A stretch of DNA of 64,000 nucleotides from Planctomycetota bacterium (GTDB taxonomy: Bacteria; Planctomycetota; Phycisphaerae; Phycisphaerales; SM1A02): positions 46,199 to 110,198 of the forward strand of contig QWPW01000005.1 of NCBI GenBank assembly GCA_003671025.1, given 5' to 3'. This document shows, piece by piece, positions 10,202 through 19,813 of the stretch. Position numbers and translations under genes: made by a program. The notes under the pieces were generated by a model. That model saw only the letters and a list, made by a program, of their open reading frames with translations, was not told the DNA's origin and ran no database searches. Within the stretch, counting starts at the first letter, position 1; each line of letters starts with the position of its first letter.

Positions 10202-10696
10202 TCAGCCCCGCTGCCTCTTGAGATCCGATTGCACGCGTGCGACGAGGCCGTCCATCGCCGCGTCGAGCATGCGCACCATTTCGGAAAACCCTTCATCGCC
10301 GCCGTAATAGGGATCGGGAACATCCTCGTGCGTGTGCTGCGGATCACAGTGCCGAATCAGAACCACGCGCTCTTGCGCCGCGCCGCGGGATACAACAAAG
10401 TCAACGTGATCTCGCGCCATACACACCAACAAATCCGCGCCAGAAAAATCGCTTGGCCGCAACTCGCGTGCTGCACCATGGTCGGAAAACCCTGCCGCGC
10501 GAAGTGCCTCCGCGCTGCGAACATCGACGGGCTCGCCGCCATGCCAACCTTCGGTACCTGCAGAATCGATTTCGATTTCGTCGCGCAATCCCGCGCTCGC
10601 CGCGCGCGAACGAAAAATGTTTTCCGCGGCGGGGCTGCGGCAGATATTCCCTGTGCAGATGAACACGATTCGATACGGCCTGCGCGCGCGATGCAT
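10202..10696 (-). CDS. low molecular weight protein-tyrosine phosphatase
   Basis: IVFICTGNICRSPAAENIF (CX5R loop) and VPDPYYGG DP motif. Confidence 0.92.
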   Translation of the reverse strand: MHRARRPYRIVFICTGNICRSPAAENIFRSRAASAGLRDEIEIDSAGTEGWHGGEPVDVRSAEALRAAGFSDHGAARELRPSDFSGADLLVCMARDHVDFVVSRGAAQERVVLIRHCDPQHTHEDVPDPYYGGDEGFSEMVRMLDAAMDGLVARVQSDLKRQRG

Positions 10697-10827
10697 GAAA
10701 CGAGTGTATCGCGAGGGTGGGCCGCGATCGCGCGGCGCAAACGTCGAGTCGCCGACCGTTACAAGGAAACTGAGATGACGACAGAGTGCACTCGGGTGAG
10801 CATCGATGATTAGTACACTCGAAGGAC

Positions 10828-12249
10828 ATGTACGACTACGACCTTCTTATTCTCGGCAGCGGTCCCGCAGGTCAGCGCGCGGCGGTGCAAGCGGCAAAAC
10901 TTGGCAAGCGCGTCGCCATCGTCGAGCGCCAGCGCATGGTTGGTGGCGTGTGCCTCCACACGGGCACTGTTCCTAGCAAGACCTTTCGCGAAGCGGTGCT
11001 CTCTCTGACGCACGTCCCCACTCTTGCGAGCGGCACGCCTGTCGAACGGCCGCGTCCCACGATGGAAGACTTGTTGCATCGCGTGAACCAAGTCGTGCAA
11101 CGCGAGCTCGATGTGATCGCGCGGCAACTCTCGCGCAACGGGGTTGACCTGATCATGGGCTCCGCGCAATTTTCCGATCCGCACACAGTCGCGATTTTTG
11201 GAGGAGCGCTCGAACGACAAGCCACGGCCGAGTTCATCCTGGTCGCGAGCGGCAGCATTCCTGCGCCACCTCCCATCACTTCGAAAAACGGCTGCATCAT
11301 CACGAGCGATGAGATCATCACGATGGAGAAGCTCCCCAAGTCACTCGCGGTGATTGGCGGCGGCGTGATCGGAGTCGAGTACGCGTCGATGTTCGCGGAA
11401 CTTGGAGTTGAAGTCGCGCTGGTGGATCGCCACCCACGACCACTCGAGTTTTGTGATGAAGAAATCATCGATGAACTCATTCATCAGATGCGTCAGAAGC
11501 GCGTGACATTTCGTCTGGGCGAAGATGTCAAGAGCATCGTCGAACAGGCCGACGGCACGGGCGTGGAAATCGAATTGCAAAGCGGCAAACGTATCGCGGT
11601 TGATCTCGTGCTCTACTCGATCGGTCGTCTGGGCGCGACGGCTGAGATGGCACTGGACAAGGCGGGCCTCACTGCAGACAACCGCGGTCGACTCAAGGTG
11701 AACGCGCAGTTTCAAACGGAGGTGTCGCACATCTCTGCCGCGGGTGATGTCATTGGATTTCCTGCGCTGGCCTCGACGAGTTCGGAGCAAGGCCGCCTCG
11801 CGGTGTGCGCGATGTTCGGAGTCGAAGCGAAGCCCACGCCATCAGGGTTTCCCTACGGGATCTACGCCATTCCTGAGATTTCCATGGTGGGCGCGACCGA
11901 GCAAGAGCTCACCGCTTCGAAGACTCCCTACGAAGTTGGAATGGCGCGTTACTCCGAGATCGCGCGCGGGCAGATCCTGGGCGACTCCAGTGGATTCTTC
12001 AAGATGATCTTCCATCGCGAGACGCGCGCGCTCTTAGGTGTGCATTGCATCGGCACCCAGGCAACCGAACTCATTCATATCGGGCAGGCCGTGATGTCTC
12101 TCGGGGGTGGGCTCGACTACTTCCTCGAGACCGTGTTCAACTATCCGACCCTTGCCGAGTGTTATAAAGTCGCGGCGTATCACGCAGCGAATCATCTCAA
12201 CGCAGTGCGTTCGGCCGAAGAATCAGTCGCCGGCGCGCCTCCTAAGTAA
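10828..12249 (+). CDS. sthA: soluble pyridine nucleotide transhydrogenase / FAD-NAD(P) disulfide-reductase family
   Basis: MYDYDLLILGSGPAGQRAAVQAAKLGKRVAIVERQRMVGGVCLHTGTVPSKTFREAV; SthA lacks the redox CXXXXC, matching CLHTGTVPSKT here. Confidence 0.9.
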   Translation: MYDYDLLILGSGPAGQRAAVQAAKLGKRVAIVERQRMVGGVCLHTGTVPSKTFREAVLSLTHVPTLASGTPVERPRPTMEDLLHRVNQVVQRELDVIARQLSRNGVDLIMGSAQFSDPHTVAIFGGALERQATAEFILVASGSIPAPPPITSKNGCIITSDEIITMEKLPKSLAVIGGGVIGVEYASMFAELGVEVALVDRHPRPLEFCDEEIIDELIHQMRQKRVTFRLGEDVKSIVEQADGTGVEIELQSGKRIAVDLVLYSIGRLGATAEMALDKAGLTADNRGRLKVNAQFQTEVSHISAAGDVIGFPALASTSSEQGRLAVCAMFGVEAKPTPSGFPYGIYAIPEISMVGATEQELTASKTPYEVGMARYSEIARGQILGDSSGFFKMIFHRETRALLGVHCIGTQATELIHIGQAVMSLGGGLDYFLETVFNYPTLAECYKVAAYHAANHLNAVRSAEESVAGAPPK

Positions 12250-12433
12250 ATCGAGACGACTCGAAATGAAGTGCGTCGGAACGCCGCGCACGAATCTCAA
12301 ATTGATCGCGCGCGTCTGTGGGCTGTTGCCCTACACTCGCCATTGTCTTTTACATCTAGGCGCCAGAGTTCTCGAATACATTTCTCACTGCTCGCGCTTC
12401 ATTGCGCGACGCTCTGAGTCTTTAGAATCAATA

Positions 12434-12784
12434 GGGGCCGAATAGCTTCGACCGGACGCCACTGGTCCATCGTTGCGAGCCGTGGAGCATCCAGGCCACG
12501 TTAAAAGGATGCAAAACAACAACTGCCAACACGCAGTACGCTCTCGCGGCTTAATTAAGCCGCGCGTGGAGTAGACCCAACGCCCAGTAAGGTCTGCCCG
12601 CGATAAACGCTGGGCTGGTTCCAAAGCGATGCCTTACCGCTGCGGGACAAGAAAACAGTCAGGCTGGTCTGAGGTTGGCGCCCGCCGTCAGCGGATGCCT
12701 CGGACAAGATTGAGATGACGGAAACGCTCGTTGACGCGATGGTTCAGACGTTTCGGCACGGGGGTGCGAATCCCCCCGGCTCCA
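12434..12784 (+). ncRNA. ssrA: tmRNA (one-piece, 3' CCA not encoded)
   Basis: 5' GGGGCCGAATAGCTTCGACC pairs with 3' CGGCTCC-A; T-arm CGGGGGTGCGAATCCCCCCG; internal reading frame GCC AAC ACG CAG TAC GCT CTC GCG GCT TAA, tag ANTQYALAA*. Confidence 0.9.
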
Positions 12785-12794
12785 TGTTTTGAGC

Positions 12795-12824
12795 GCAGGG
12801 ATCGGGCCTTCGCCCGATCCCTGC
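12795..12824 (+). terminator. hairpin terminator downstream of tmRNA
   Basis: Perfect 13-bp stem GCAGGGATCGGGC-CTTC-GCCCGATCCCTGC followed by TTT. Confidence 0.7.
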
Positions 12825-12881
12825 TTTGGCGGTAAGGGCGCGTTGTCTTCGCGCGCCAATCGGGCTATGCGCCCGATCAGC

Positions 12882-12938
12882 GCTCTGGTGCAGATGATGT
12901 GCTCTGGTGCAGATGGCGTCTGTGGTGCAGATGGCGCG
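12882..12938. repeat. 19-bp x3 tandem repeat downstream of tmRNA
   Basis: GCTCTGGTGCAGATGATGT, GCTCTGGTGCAGATGGCGT, CTGTGGTGCAGATGGCGCG. Confidence 0.85.
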
Positions 12939-13106
12939 TGAGAGGTTGGCGCGTTGAGAGGTGTGTGCTTCGTCTCTGGCGGTGGTGAAACGAAATCGTC
13001 GCGCGAGTGGCGATTTTTTTGCCTATCGATGGATGCGTCATTGCATGATGCGTATGAAGCGATGCCGCGCTTGCGGATCGTGATCGCTCAAGGAGTCGCC
13101 ATCGAA

Positions 13107-13838
13107 ATGACCACGCCTCAGCACTCCATGTCGCAAACAAACTGGGCGCAGATGCGCGACGCGGCCAGCGGTTCGAGCACTGCGCAGGCCAGTCTCGATG
13201 CCATCGCGCGTCGTGCGTGGCCTGCGATCTACGCGTTCGTTCGCGCTTCTGGTCACACCAACGATGCTGCGACCGATCTCACGCAAGGCTTCATTGCGGA
13301 TGTCTTTCTTGGCAGAAATCTCATCGAAAAAGCGGATCAGGAGCGCGGTCGCTTTCGCACGCTGCTCATGAGCGCCGTGCGCAACTACCTCAACGATTCG
13401 CATCGACGCAAGACTGCGGTGACGCGAACACCTGCGCTGGGACTGCGTTCGTTGCATGCGATGCACGACGTGGGACACGAAGTGCAGGATCTTGCGGGCG
13501 TGTCGCCGGAGCGCGCGTTTCACACGCGCTATGTCGGAGCCATCGTGCGTGCGGCGGCGTCGCGACTTCAGCGCGAACTCGTCGCGGACGGCAACGAGAT
13601 TTCGTGGGAGGTCTTTCGCATGCGCGTACTTCAAGCAGCGATGACGGGGGACGTGCGCGGCTACGACGAAATCGCCAACGCGCTTGGCATTGACAAAGGA
13701 ACCTGCGCCGCGCGAGTGCTCTTGGCCAAGCGACGCTTCGCGAAACTGCTGAAAGAAGAAATTCTCACCACCGTGGAAGATCCTGCGGATCTCGACGACG
13801 AGGTGGCGCAATTGCTCGCGCTGCTGGGATCGCGTTGA
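13107..13838 (+). CDS. ECF-like RNA polymerase sigma factor
   Basis: AWPAIYAFVRASGHTNDAATDLTQGFIADVFLGRNLIEKADQERGRFRTLLMSAVRNYLNDSHRRK (region 2) and EIANALGIDKGTCAARVLLAKRRFAKLL (region 4 HTH). Confidence 0.75.
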   Translation: MTTPQHSMSQTNWAQMRDAASGSSTAQASLDAIARRAWPAIYAFVRASGHTNDAATDLTQGFIADVFLGRNLIEKADQERGRFRTLLMSAVRNYLNDSHRRKTAVTRTPALGLRSLHAMHDVGHEVQDLAGVSPERAFHTRYVGAIVRAAASRLQRELVADGNEISWEVFRMRVLQAAMTGDVRGYDEIANALGIDKGTCAARVLLAKRRFAKLLKEEILTTVEDPADLDDEVAQLLALLGSR

Positions 13839-13874
13839 AACCGCGCGACTTTCTTGTGCTCCAAAGGTTGTGCC

Positions 13875-14327
13875 ATGAATCATGAACCAACACCTTCGAC
13901 CTCGCCGCAAGGCTCATCACGAGACTCTGCGGAATCATTGAGCGACACGCTGCGCTGGGCGTTTCAACTTGACGCGTCGCCCGCGCTGACGGGCGCGACA
14001 TGGTTGGCGCGCGAAATCGTGCCCGATGCAAGCGACGCATTCGAGGCGATCACCGCGACCACCACTTCGCTCGCGGCATTACGCGAACTCAAGTCCGCGT
14101 TCAAGATGTTGCGTTCCTGCGGCGCGACCACGGCGGAGCGAAGTCTCGCGGCGCGGCTCTACGCGGCGACGTTGGCCGCGGCGCTCATTCGCCACCGCGA
14201 ACTCATTACCTCGCAGGATCCTGCGAACTTGCTGCGCGCGTTCACCGAACTCACTGACGACGACACGATGCCAGACCGCGTGCGCGACCTCGCGGCACTT
14301 GCGATTGACTTCGTGCGCAACAAATGA
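13875..14327 (+). CDS. hypothetical alpha-helical protein downstream of sigma factor
   Basis: MNHEPTPSTSPQGSS...; same strand, 36 bp downstream of the sigma gene. Confidence 0.55.
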   Translation: MNHEPTPSTSPQGSSRDSAESLSDTLRWAFQLDASPALTGATWLAREIVPDASDAFEAITATTTSLAALRELKSAFKMLRSCGATTAERSLAARLYAATLAAALIRHRELITSQDPANLLRAFTELTDDDTMPDRVRDLAALAIDFVRNK

Positions 14328-14369
14328 GTGCTGAAGAGACGAGTGCGCATGAAATGCGTTCGCCGCCGA

Positions 14370-16136
14370 TCACTTCTGCTCAAGCACATCGCTGGTGAAT
14401 CCGCCTTTGATCGCGGGCTCTTGCGCGTCTGGAATCCGTTCCATCGCCGCGAGTTCATCCTTGGAAAACGGCTCCCAACGAATGCGCGCCGCGCCGAGCG
14501 AAGTGCCTGTCGCAAACGAGATATCGATGAGCGCGATCTGATAGTTCGACAGCGCGAACACTTCGCGACTCTGCGCATTGGCGAGACTCGCGGACGCGTC
14601 GAGCACATCGGTACTCGTGCGCAATCCGACATCAAACTGCCGTTGCTCCGCGGCGAGCGTGCGCGCGGCGAGCACCGTTTCCAATCGCGCCGCGAGAATG
14701 CGCTGCCAACTCTGCGCCAACGCATCAAGCGCGTCGAACACCTCGGTCTGAATCGCATGACGACGCGCTTCACGCGTGGCTAGACGTTGCACGCGCTGCA
14801 AGATCGCGGCACTCACGCGTGACTCTGCTGCTTCGTTGCCCAGCGGAATCTCGCCGTTGACGCCCACTTGAAAACTATCCGCGTTTCCCATGTCGCCATA
14901 CGCCTCATTCAGTTCGCTGCCGATGCCCTGCACGTTGTAGCCATAGTCGAGCACGAACAAGGGCAATGCGGCGTTGCGGCGAAAGCCAATCTCGCTCTGG
15001 TCGATGGCAAGTTGCAATTCGAGCTCCAACATCTCCATGCGATTGGTGACCGCTTGCGTTGCCAACTCGGCGCCATTGAGATGCAGTCCAACTGGATTGG
15101 GATTACTCGCGGGCTTGAGTGGTGTATCCGAGGAGACGGGCAAGTCCTCACGATTCATCAACCGCTTCAAACCGCGCTGGCGAATACGCAAGTTCGAGTC
15201 GGCGAGAATGATCTGCTCCAAGGTGCGACCGATTCCGCTTTCCGCGCGCACCACTTCGATTTCGGGCGCGTCACCTTGCGCGACGCGTCGCTTGGCGCGC
15301 TCGAGTTGCTGCACCGCAACGTCGTACTGCGCGCGACGAACTTCGAGTTCGCGATACGCCGAGTAGAGATTCCAGTAGCCCTTGTCCGCGTCGGCGATGA
15401 CGCGAATCGCTTCGAGCTTGGTGCGCGCATCCACGATTTGTCCCTGCCAACCTGCAACGCGAATCGAATGGGTGTTGACATCAACTCCCGCGCCGCGCAA
15501 CAGCGGCTGGCTCATCGAGAGCGAAAGTGCGGCGAGCCAATCCTCGTTGGGGCCGCCAAACGAAAGTCCACTCGCGCCACGAGTGACCGGCGATGAAATG
15601 GAAATGTCGCCTCCGGTGGCCAACGGAATGCGCAGTCCTGCATCCCATGATTCGCTGTCGGCGGCTTGACCCTGGGCCACATTGGTGAACACGCTGTTGC
15701 TGTTGCGGTTGTAGTTGGCGAAGAACACGTTCTCGAACTTCGCTTCTTCCGCCGAAAGATTTTCGCGCGCAATCGCAGGGTCGACCAGCGCGGCGCGCAG
15801 TTCAAGATTGTTGGCCAACACTGCCGCGCGAACCTCCGCGATGCTGAGATCGACCACGCCAGTTAAGGCAGGCGTCCTCGCCACTTCATCGAGCGCTTTC
15901 TCGGCTGCATCTTCGAGTGAGATGGGAGCAACGGTGGACGCCGCGATCGGATCGAAGCCATCGATGCGACGCAACTCTGATTGTGGCACGCGCCACTGCG
16001 GATCATCGTTGTCGAAGATTCCCGCACGACAACCGACCAACGAGCATGTGCTGAACATGATCGCGCCCACGATCGATCGACGTACCAACACACGAGTCAT
16101 GCGCCGCGGCGCGGAAGAGAAGCAGTGCATCATCAT
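14370..16136 (-). CDS. TolC-family outer membrane efflux protein
   Basis: Lipoprotein-like N-terminus (CSLVGC), TolC repeats (AEQRQFDVGLRTSTDVLDASASLANAQSREVFALSNYQIALIDISFATG). Confidence 0.85.
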   Translation of the reverse strand: MMMHCFSSAPRRMTRVLVRRSIVGAIMFSTCSLVGCRAGIFDNDDPQWRVPQSELRRIDGFDPIAASTVAPISLEDAAEKALDEVARTPALTGVVDLSIAEVRAAVLANNLELRAALVDPAIARENLSAEEAKFENVFFANYNRNSNSVFTNVAQGQAADSESWDAGLRIPLATGGDISISSPVTRGASGLSFGGPNEDWLAALSLSMSQPLLRGAGVDVNTHSIRVAGWQGQIVDARTKLEAIRVIADADKGYWNLYSAYRELEVRRAQYDVAVQQLERAKRRVAQGDAPEIEVVRAESGIGRTLEQIILADSNLRIRQRGLKRLMNREDLPVSSDTPLKPASNPNPVGLHLNGAELATQAVTNRMEMLELELQLAIDQSEIGFRRNAALPLFVLDYGYNVQGIGSELNEAYGDMGNADSFQVGVNGEIPLGNEAAESRVSAAILQRVQRLATREARRHAIQTEVFDALDALAQSWQRILAARLETVLAARTLAAEQRQFDVGLRTSTDVLDASASLANAQSREVFALSNYQIALIDISFATGTSLGAARIRWEPFSKDELAAMERIPDAQEPAIKGGFTSDVLEQK

Positions 16137-17374
16137 TCGTGTCTCAGCGCCTCGATCGGATCCAATCGCGACGCCTTGATCGCAGGGAACATGCCAAAGA
16201 TGACGCCCGTTGCTGCGCTGAAGAGAAAACTCACCGCGACGGCCCACAGCGGAATGTCCGCTTGCTCGAGTTGCGCTCCAGGAATCTGCGTGAGTCCATA
16301 CGCGGCCAATCGACCAAATGCGATGCCGATGAAACCGCCGACCAAACACAGCGTCACCGCTTCGAGCAAGAACTGGAGCAAGATCGCCATCGGCGTGGCC
16401 CCCACTGCTTTGCGCAATCCGATCTCGCGCGTGCGTTCGCTCACCGAGACCAGCATGATGTTCATGATGCCGATGCCGCCCACAAGCAAACTGATTCCCA
16501 CGATGCCGCCGGCAATCGCGGTGATGCCCGTGGCTAGTGTCTTGAACTGCGCGATGAACTTGTCGATCGCCGCGACCCGAAAAGTTTCGGGTTCGCCAGG
16601 ACCAATGCCACGCATGCGCCGCATCACAAAGCGCACTTCGTCCTCACCTTCGAGGGCGGTCTCAGGGCTCTTGAACAGACCTTCGATGCGCATGAAGAAG
16701 TTGCGCTCTTGCAGTTTCTCCGCGACGGAAAACGGAATGAAGATCTCCGCGCTCGACGTGTTCATGCCGAAGAAACGCGCCTGCGTGGTCTCGACAATTC
16801 CCGCGATCATGAATCGACGGCCGCCGATGAGAATCGCTTCGCCCACGGGGTTCGCCGGCAGATCAAGCTCGCGAATCGCGTCGGCGTTGATGAGACACAC
16901 TTGGCGCTCGCTCTCGACATCCATCGAGGAGAACGGGCGACCCTCTTGCACAAAGCGATTCTGCACCTCATGCCACTCGGGCCAGATGCCCGCGATGGTG
17001 ATGCCTTCGATGCGTTTGTCGCCCGACTCAACGTCGAGCCCAACTTCAGTGATGGGCGTGATGGATTTGACCAACGTGCACTCGTCGCGAATCGCTTCGA
17101 CCTCGTTGGTCTTGATCAGAATCTTTTCCCAGGGATACATGTTGCGCGGCGCGTTTTCGGGCCGATCGGGAAAGACGAAAAACTTGCTCGCGCCGACAGA
17201 CTCAAACTCGTTGAGCACTTTCGCCTTGAGTCCTGTGAGCGCGGCGATGACCGCCGTTGTGCTCGCAACGCCGACGATGATGCCCAGCGCGGTCAAGAAC
17301 GCGCGCGATTTGTTGGCCCAAATCTGCGAGAACGCGAGCGAAATCGCTTGCAGCCAAAACAGCGGGTTCAGCAC
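16133..17374 (-). CDS. MacB/FtsX-type ABC transporter permease
   Basis: [24 protein letters not shown]... and [44 protein letters not shown]. Confidence 0.92.
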   Translation of the reverse strand: MLNPLFWLQAISLAFSQIWANKSRAFLTALGIIVGVASTTAVIAALTGLKAKVLNEFESVGASKFFVFPDRPENAPRNMYPWEKILIKTNEVEAIRDECTLVKSITPITEVGLDVESGDKRIEGITIAGIWPEWHEVQNRFVQEGRPFSSMDVESERQVCLINADAIRELDLPANPVGEAILIGGRRFMIAGIVETTQARFFGMNTSSAEIFIPFSVAEKLQERNFFMRIEGLFKSPETALEGEDEVRFVMRRMRGIGPGEPETFRVAAIDKFIAQFKTLATGITAIAGGIVGISLLVGGIGIMNIMLVSVSERTREIGLRKAVGATPMAILLQFLLEAVTLCLVGGFIGIAFGRLAAYGLTQIPGAQLEQADIPLWAVAVSFLFSAATGVIFGMFPAIKASRLDPIEALRHE

Positions 17375-18204
17375 GCGACACCTGCGTTCGTATCGTTGGC
17401 CGCACTCTGCGCCGCTTGTGGCGAGGGCGCGCGATGACGCGCCGCGATGTCTTGCGCAATCGGAAGATCACTCAACACGTAGCCGTCACGCAAGCGAACG
17501 ACGCGATGACAGTGCGCAGCGACTTCGTCTTCGTGAGTCACGATGATGACCGTCTGCCCTTCCGCGTGGATCTGACGAAAGAGTTCCAAGATCTCCGCGG
17601 TCGTCGCGCTGTCGAGATTTCCCGTGGGCTCATCGGCGAGCAGAATCGAAGGCTTGTTGAGAATCGCGCGCGCAATGGCCACGCGTTGTTTCTGTCCACC
17701 CGAAAGTTGATTGGGACGGTGATGCACGCGCGACGAAAGTCCCACGCGATCGAGCGCAGCCAACGCACGAGCGCGGCGACCGCGCCATGCTCCGTGCGAG
17801 TAGACCAACGGGAGCTCGACATTCTCCAACGCCGTTTGTCGCGGAAGCAACTCGAAACTCTGAAACACAAATCCGATTTCTTGATTGCGCACCATCGCCA
17901 ATTCTTTGGCGCCCATGCGACTGACATCGCGTCCGTTGAGAAAGTATGCGCCCGTCGTTGGTCGATCGAGACAGCCGAGCATGTTCATCAACGTGCTCTT
18001 GCCCGAGCCCGATGAACCCATGATGGCCACCATTTCGTTGCGTCCGATGGTGAGCTCGAGGCCGCGCAACGCGTGAATGACTTCGACGCCGACGCGATAA
18101 ATCTTTGACATCGCGCACACACGAATGAGCGGCTCACGCGAAGAATCATCGGCCGCGCCATCCGTGCTGTTGCTGCGCGCGGCGGCTGCGTTGGACTCAA
18201 CCAT
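17368..18204 (-). CDS. MacB/LolD-type ABC transporter ATP-binding protein
   Basis: Walker [11 protein letters not shown], signature [14 protein letters not shown], Walker [14 protein letters not shown]. Confidence 0.95.
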   Translation of the reverse strand: MVESNAAAARSNSTDGAADDSSREPLIRVCAMSKIYRVGVEVIHALRGLELTIGRNEMVAIMGSSGSGKSTLMNMLGCLDRPTTGAYFLNGRDVSRMGAKELAMVRNQEIGFVFQSFELLPRQTALENVELPLVYSHGAWRGRRARALAALDRVGLSSRVHHRPNQLSGGQKQRVAIARAILNKPSILLADEPTGNLDSATTAEILELFRQIHAEGQTVIIVTHEDEVAAHCHRVVRLRDGYVLSDLPIAQDIAARHRAPSPQAAQSAANDTNAGVAC

Positions 18205-19555
18205 CCGTACTTCCAGTTGAAGAACGAGCAGCCAACTGCTCCGCTGCATCCTTGGCCGTCTCTTCGCGAATCGCTTCCCCATCCTTGAGTCGCTCGAGCA
18301 CGCGGTACGGACCAGTCACGATGACATCGTCGGCGCTGAGCCCTTCGATGACCATCGTGTCCGCGAGATTCGATGCGCCGAGTTTCACCAACGTCGTCAC
18401 GGCCTTGCCCTCGACCATGCGAAACACGACCGTCGCCTTCTTGCGAATCTTGTCCACCAACGGCGAGTCAACCATCGTCGTCGGAAGGTCGTCGAGCTTG
18501 CGCTCCATCAACGCTTGACTAGGGATGAGCAAACCTTGCGTGCGATCGACCACGATGTCGACGTTGGCCGCGAGTCCTGAGAGCAGCGTCTCGCCATCGC
18601 TCAGTTGCAATTTGACCTCGCACTTGAACCAACCGCCCGAGCCGCTGCCGGCGCCGCCGCTGCTAGAGCCGAACGACTGCTCGGTTCCGCGCGACAGCGC
18701 AACGCGCTCGACGGTGCCTTGGAACTCGCGCTTGCGATAGGCGTTCACGCGCACCGTCGCCGCCTGCCCCGCTCGCACGCGCGCGACATCGCTCTCCGCG
18801 ACCTTGGCCTTGAGCCGCACCGAACCGAGATCGGCGATGGTCAAGATCTTCGTACCCGCGTTGTTCATCGTGCCCACGACCACCAATTCGCCAGGCTCAG
18901 CATTGAGCTCGGTGATCTGCCCATCGATGGGCGCGAAAATCGTGGTCTTCTTGAGCAACTCGCGCGCGCGCTGAATGTCCGCTTCGGCCGCGGCGAGCGA
19001 ACTCTCGATGACGGAAAGCCCTTCTTTTGCCGAAGCAATTTGCGCTTCGATATCGCGCACGCGCGCCACCGCATCGTCGAGGGTGGCTCGGCTCACGTCG
19101 CCGGTTTTGAAGAGTGACTCCTGTCGTTCGAGCGCGGACTTGGCGTTGACGAGTTGCGAAGCGGGACTGGCCAGTCGCTCCTGCTCGCTGCGCAAACGAA
19201 ATCGCTCGCCATCGCGCCTGGCCATCTGTGCTGAGAGAGATGCTTGCAAATCGCGATCATCGAGCTTCACGATGAGCTCGCCCTTGCGCACGGTGGATCC
19301 CTCGCGAAAGGGAACCTCAAGCACGCGCGCACTCACTTCGGCGGAGACGTCAACTTTGACTTCGGGATCGAGCTCGCCCGGCGCCGAGACCGTTTCGACC
19401 AGTTCGCGCGAGGCGACGGTGGCCAAACGCACCGCCAGAGGCTCTTCACTCACGCCAAACGAAGGCATCATCTTGAGCGCCGATGGCCCTGCGACCACAA
19501 GTCCGACGACGGACACGCCCAACAGGACGGCCACCAAGATCAAAAAAATTCGCAC
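18197..19555 (-). CDS. MacA/HlyD-family periplasmic adaptor subunit
   Basis: TM then [43 protein letters not shown]; biotinyl-lipoyl-like domain. GTG start at 19555 proposed. Confidence 0.87.
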   Translation of the reverse strand: MRIFLILVAVLLGVSVVGLVVAGPSALKMMPSFGVSEEPLAVRLATVASRELVETVSAPGELDPEVKVDVSAEVSARVLEVPFREGSTVRKGELIVKLDDRDLQASLSAQMARRDGERFRLRSEQERLASPASQLVNAKSALERQESLFKTGDVSRATLDDAVARVRDIEAQIASAKEGLSVIESSLAAAEADIQRARELLKKTTIFAPIDGQITELNAEPGELVVVGTMNNAGTKILTIADLGSVRLKAKVAESDVARVRAGQAATVRVNAYRKREFQGTVERVALSRGTEQSFGSSSGGAGSGSGGWFKCEVKLQLSDGETLLSGLAANVDIVVDRTQGLLIPSQALMERKLDDLPTTMVDSPLVDKIRKKATVVFRMVEGKAVTTLVKLGASNLADTMVIEGLSADDVIVTGPYRVLERLKDGEAIREETAKDAAEQLAARSSTGSTDG

Positions 19556-19731
19556 GACAGCATGAGCTCCGACAGAGTGTGAGTTCCCAACGGCGCCCGT
19601 CGGGAAGTCGAGCGTATTCCGAATCGCTTTCGAAGGGTTGCCGACTTTGCCAAAAAGACAACAGTGAAATTCACGTCTCTTGCAACTCGTCACTCGCGTC
19701 GCGTGGGCACTCGATGCGTGAACATGCAACA

Positions 19732-19770
19732 CAAAAAAGACCGCGCCCCCGACCGAAGTCGGGGGCGCGG
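19732..19770 (-). terminator. intrinsic terminator for dockerin gene 1
   Basis: CCGCGCCCCCGAC-cgaa-GTCGGGGGCGCGG, 13-bp perfect stem; on the minus strand followed by TCTTTTTT. Confidence 0.85.
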
Positions 19771-19813
19771 ATGAGTGTCACTGATTGCTTCTGAAGCTGT
19801 CGACCGACTCAAC

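Noticed and set aside
12385-12859. Minus-strand ORFs of 79 and 66 aa
   Set aside because: They overlap the tmRNA gene and its terminator.
15981-17546. 521-aa plus-strand ORF
   Set aside because: Antisense to the well-supported TolC and MacB-permease genes; low-complexity composition is typical of high-GC shadow ORFs.
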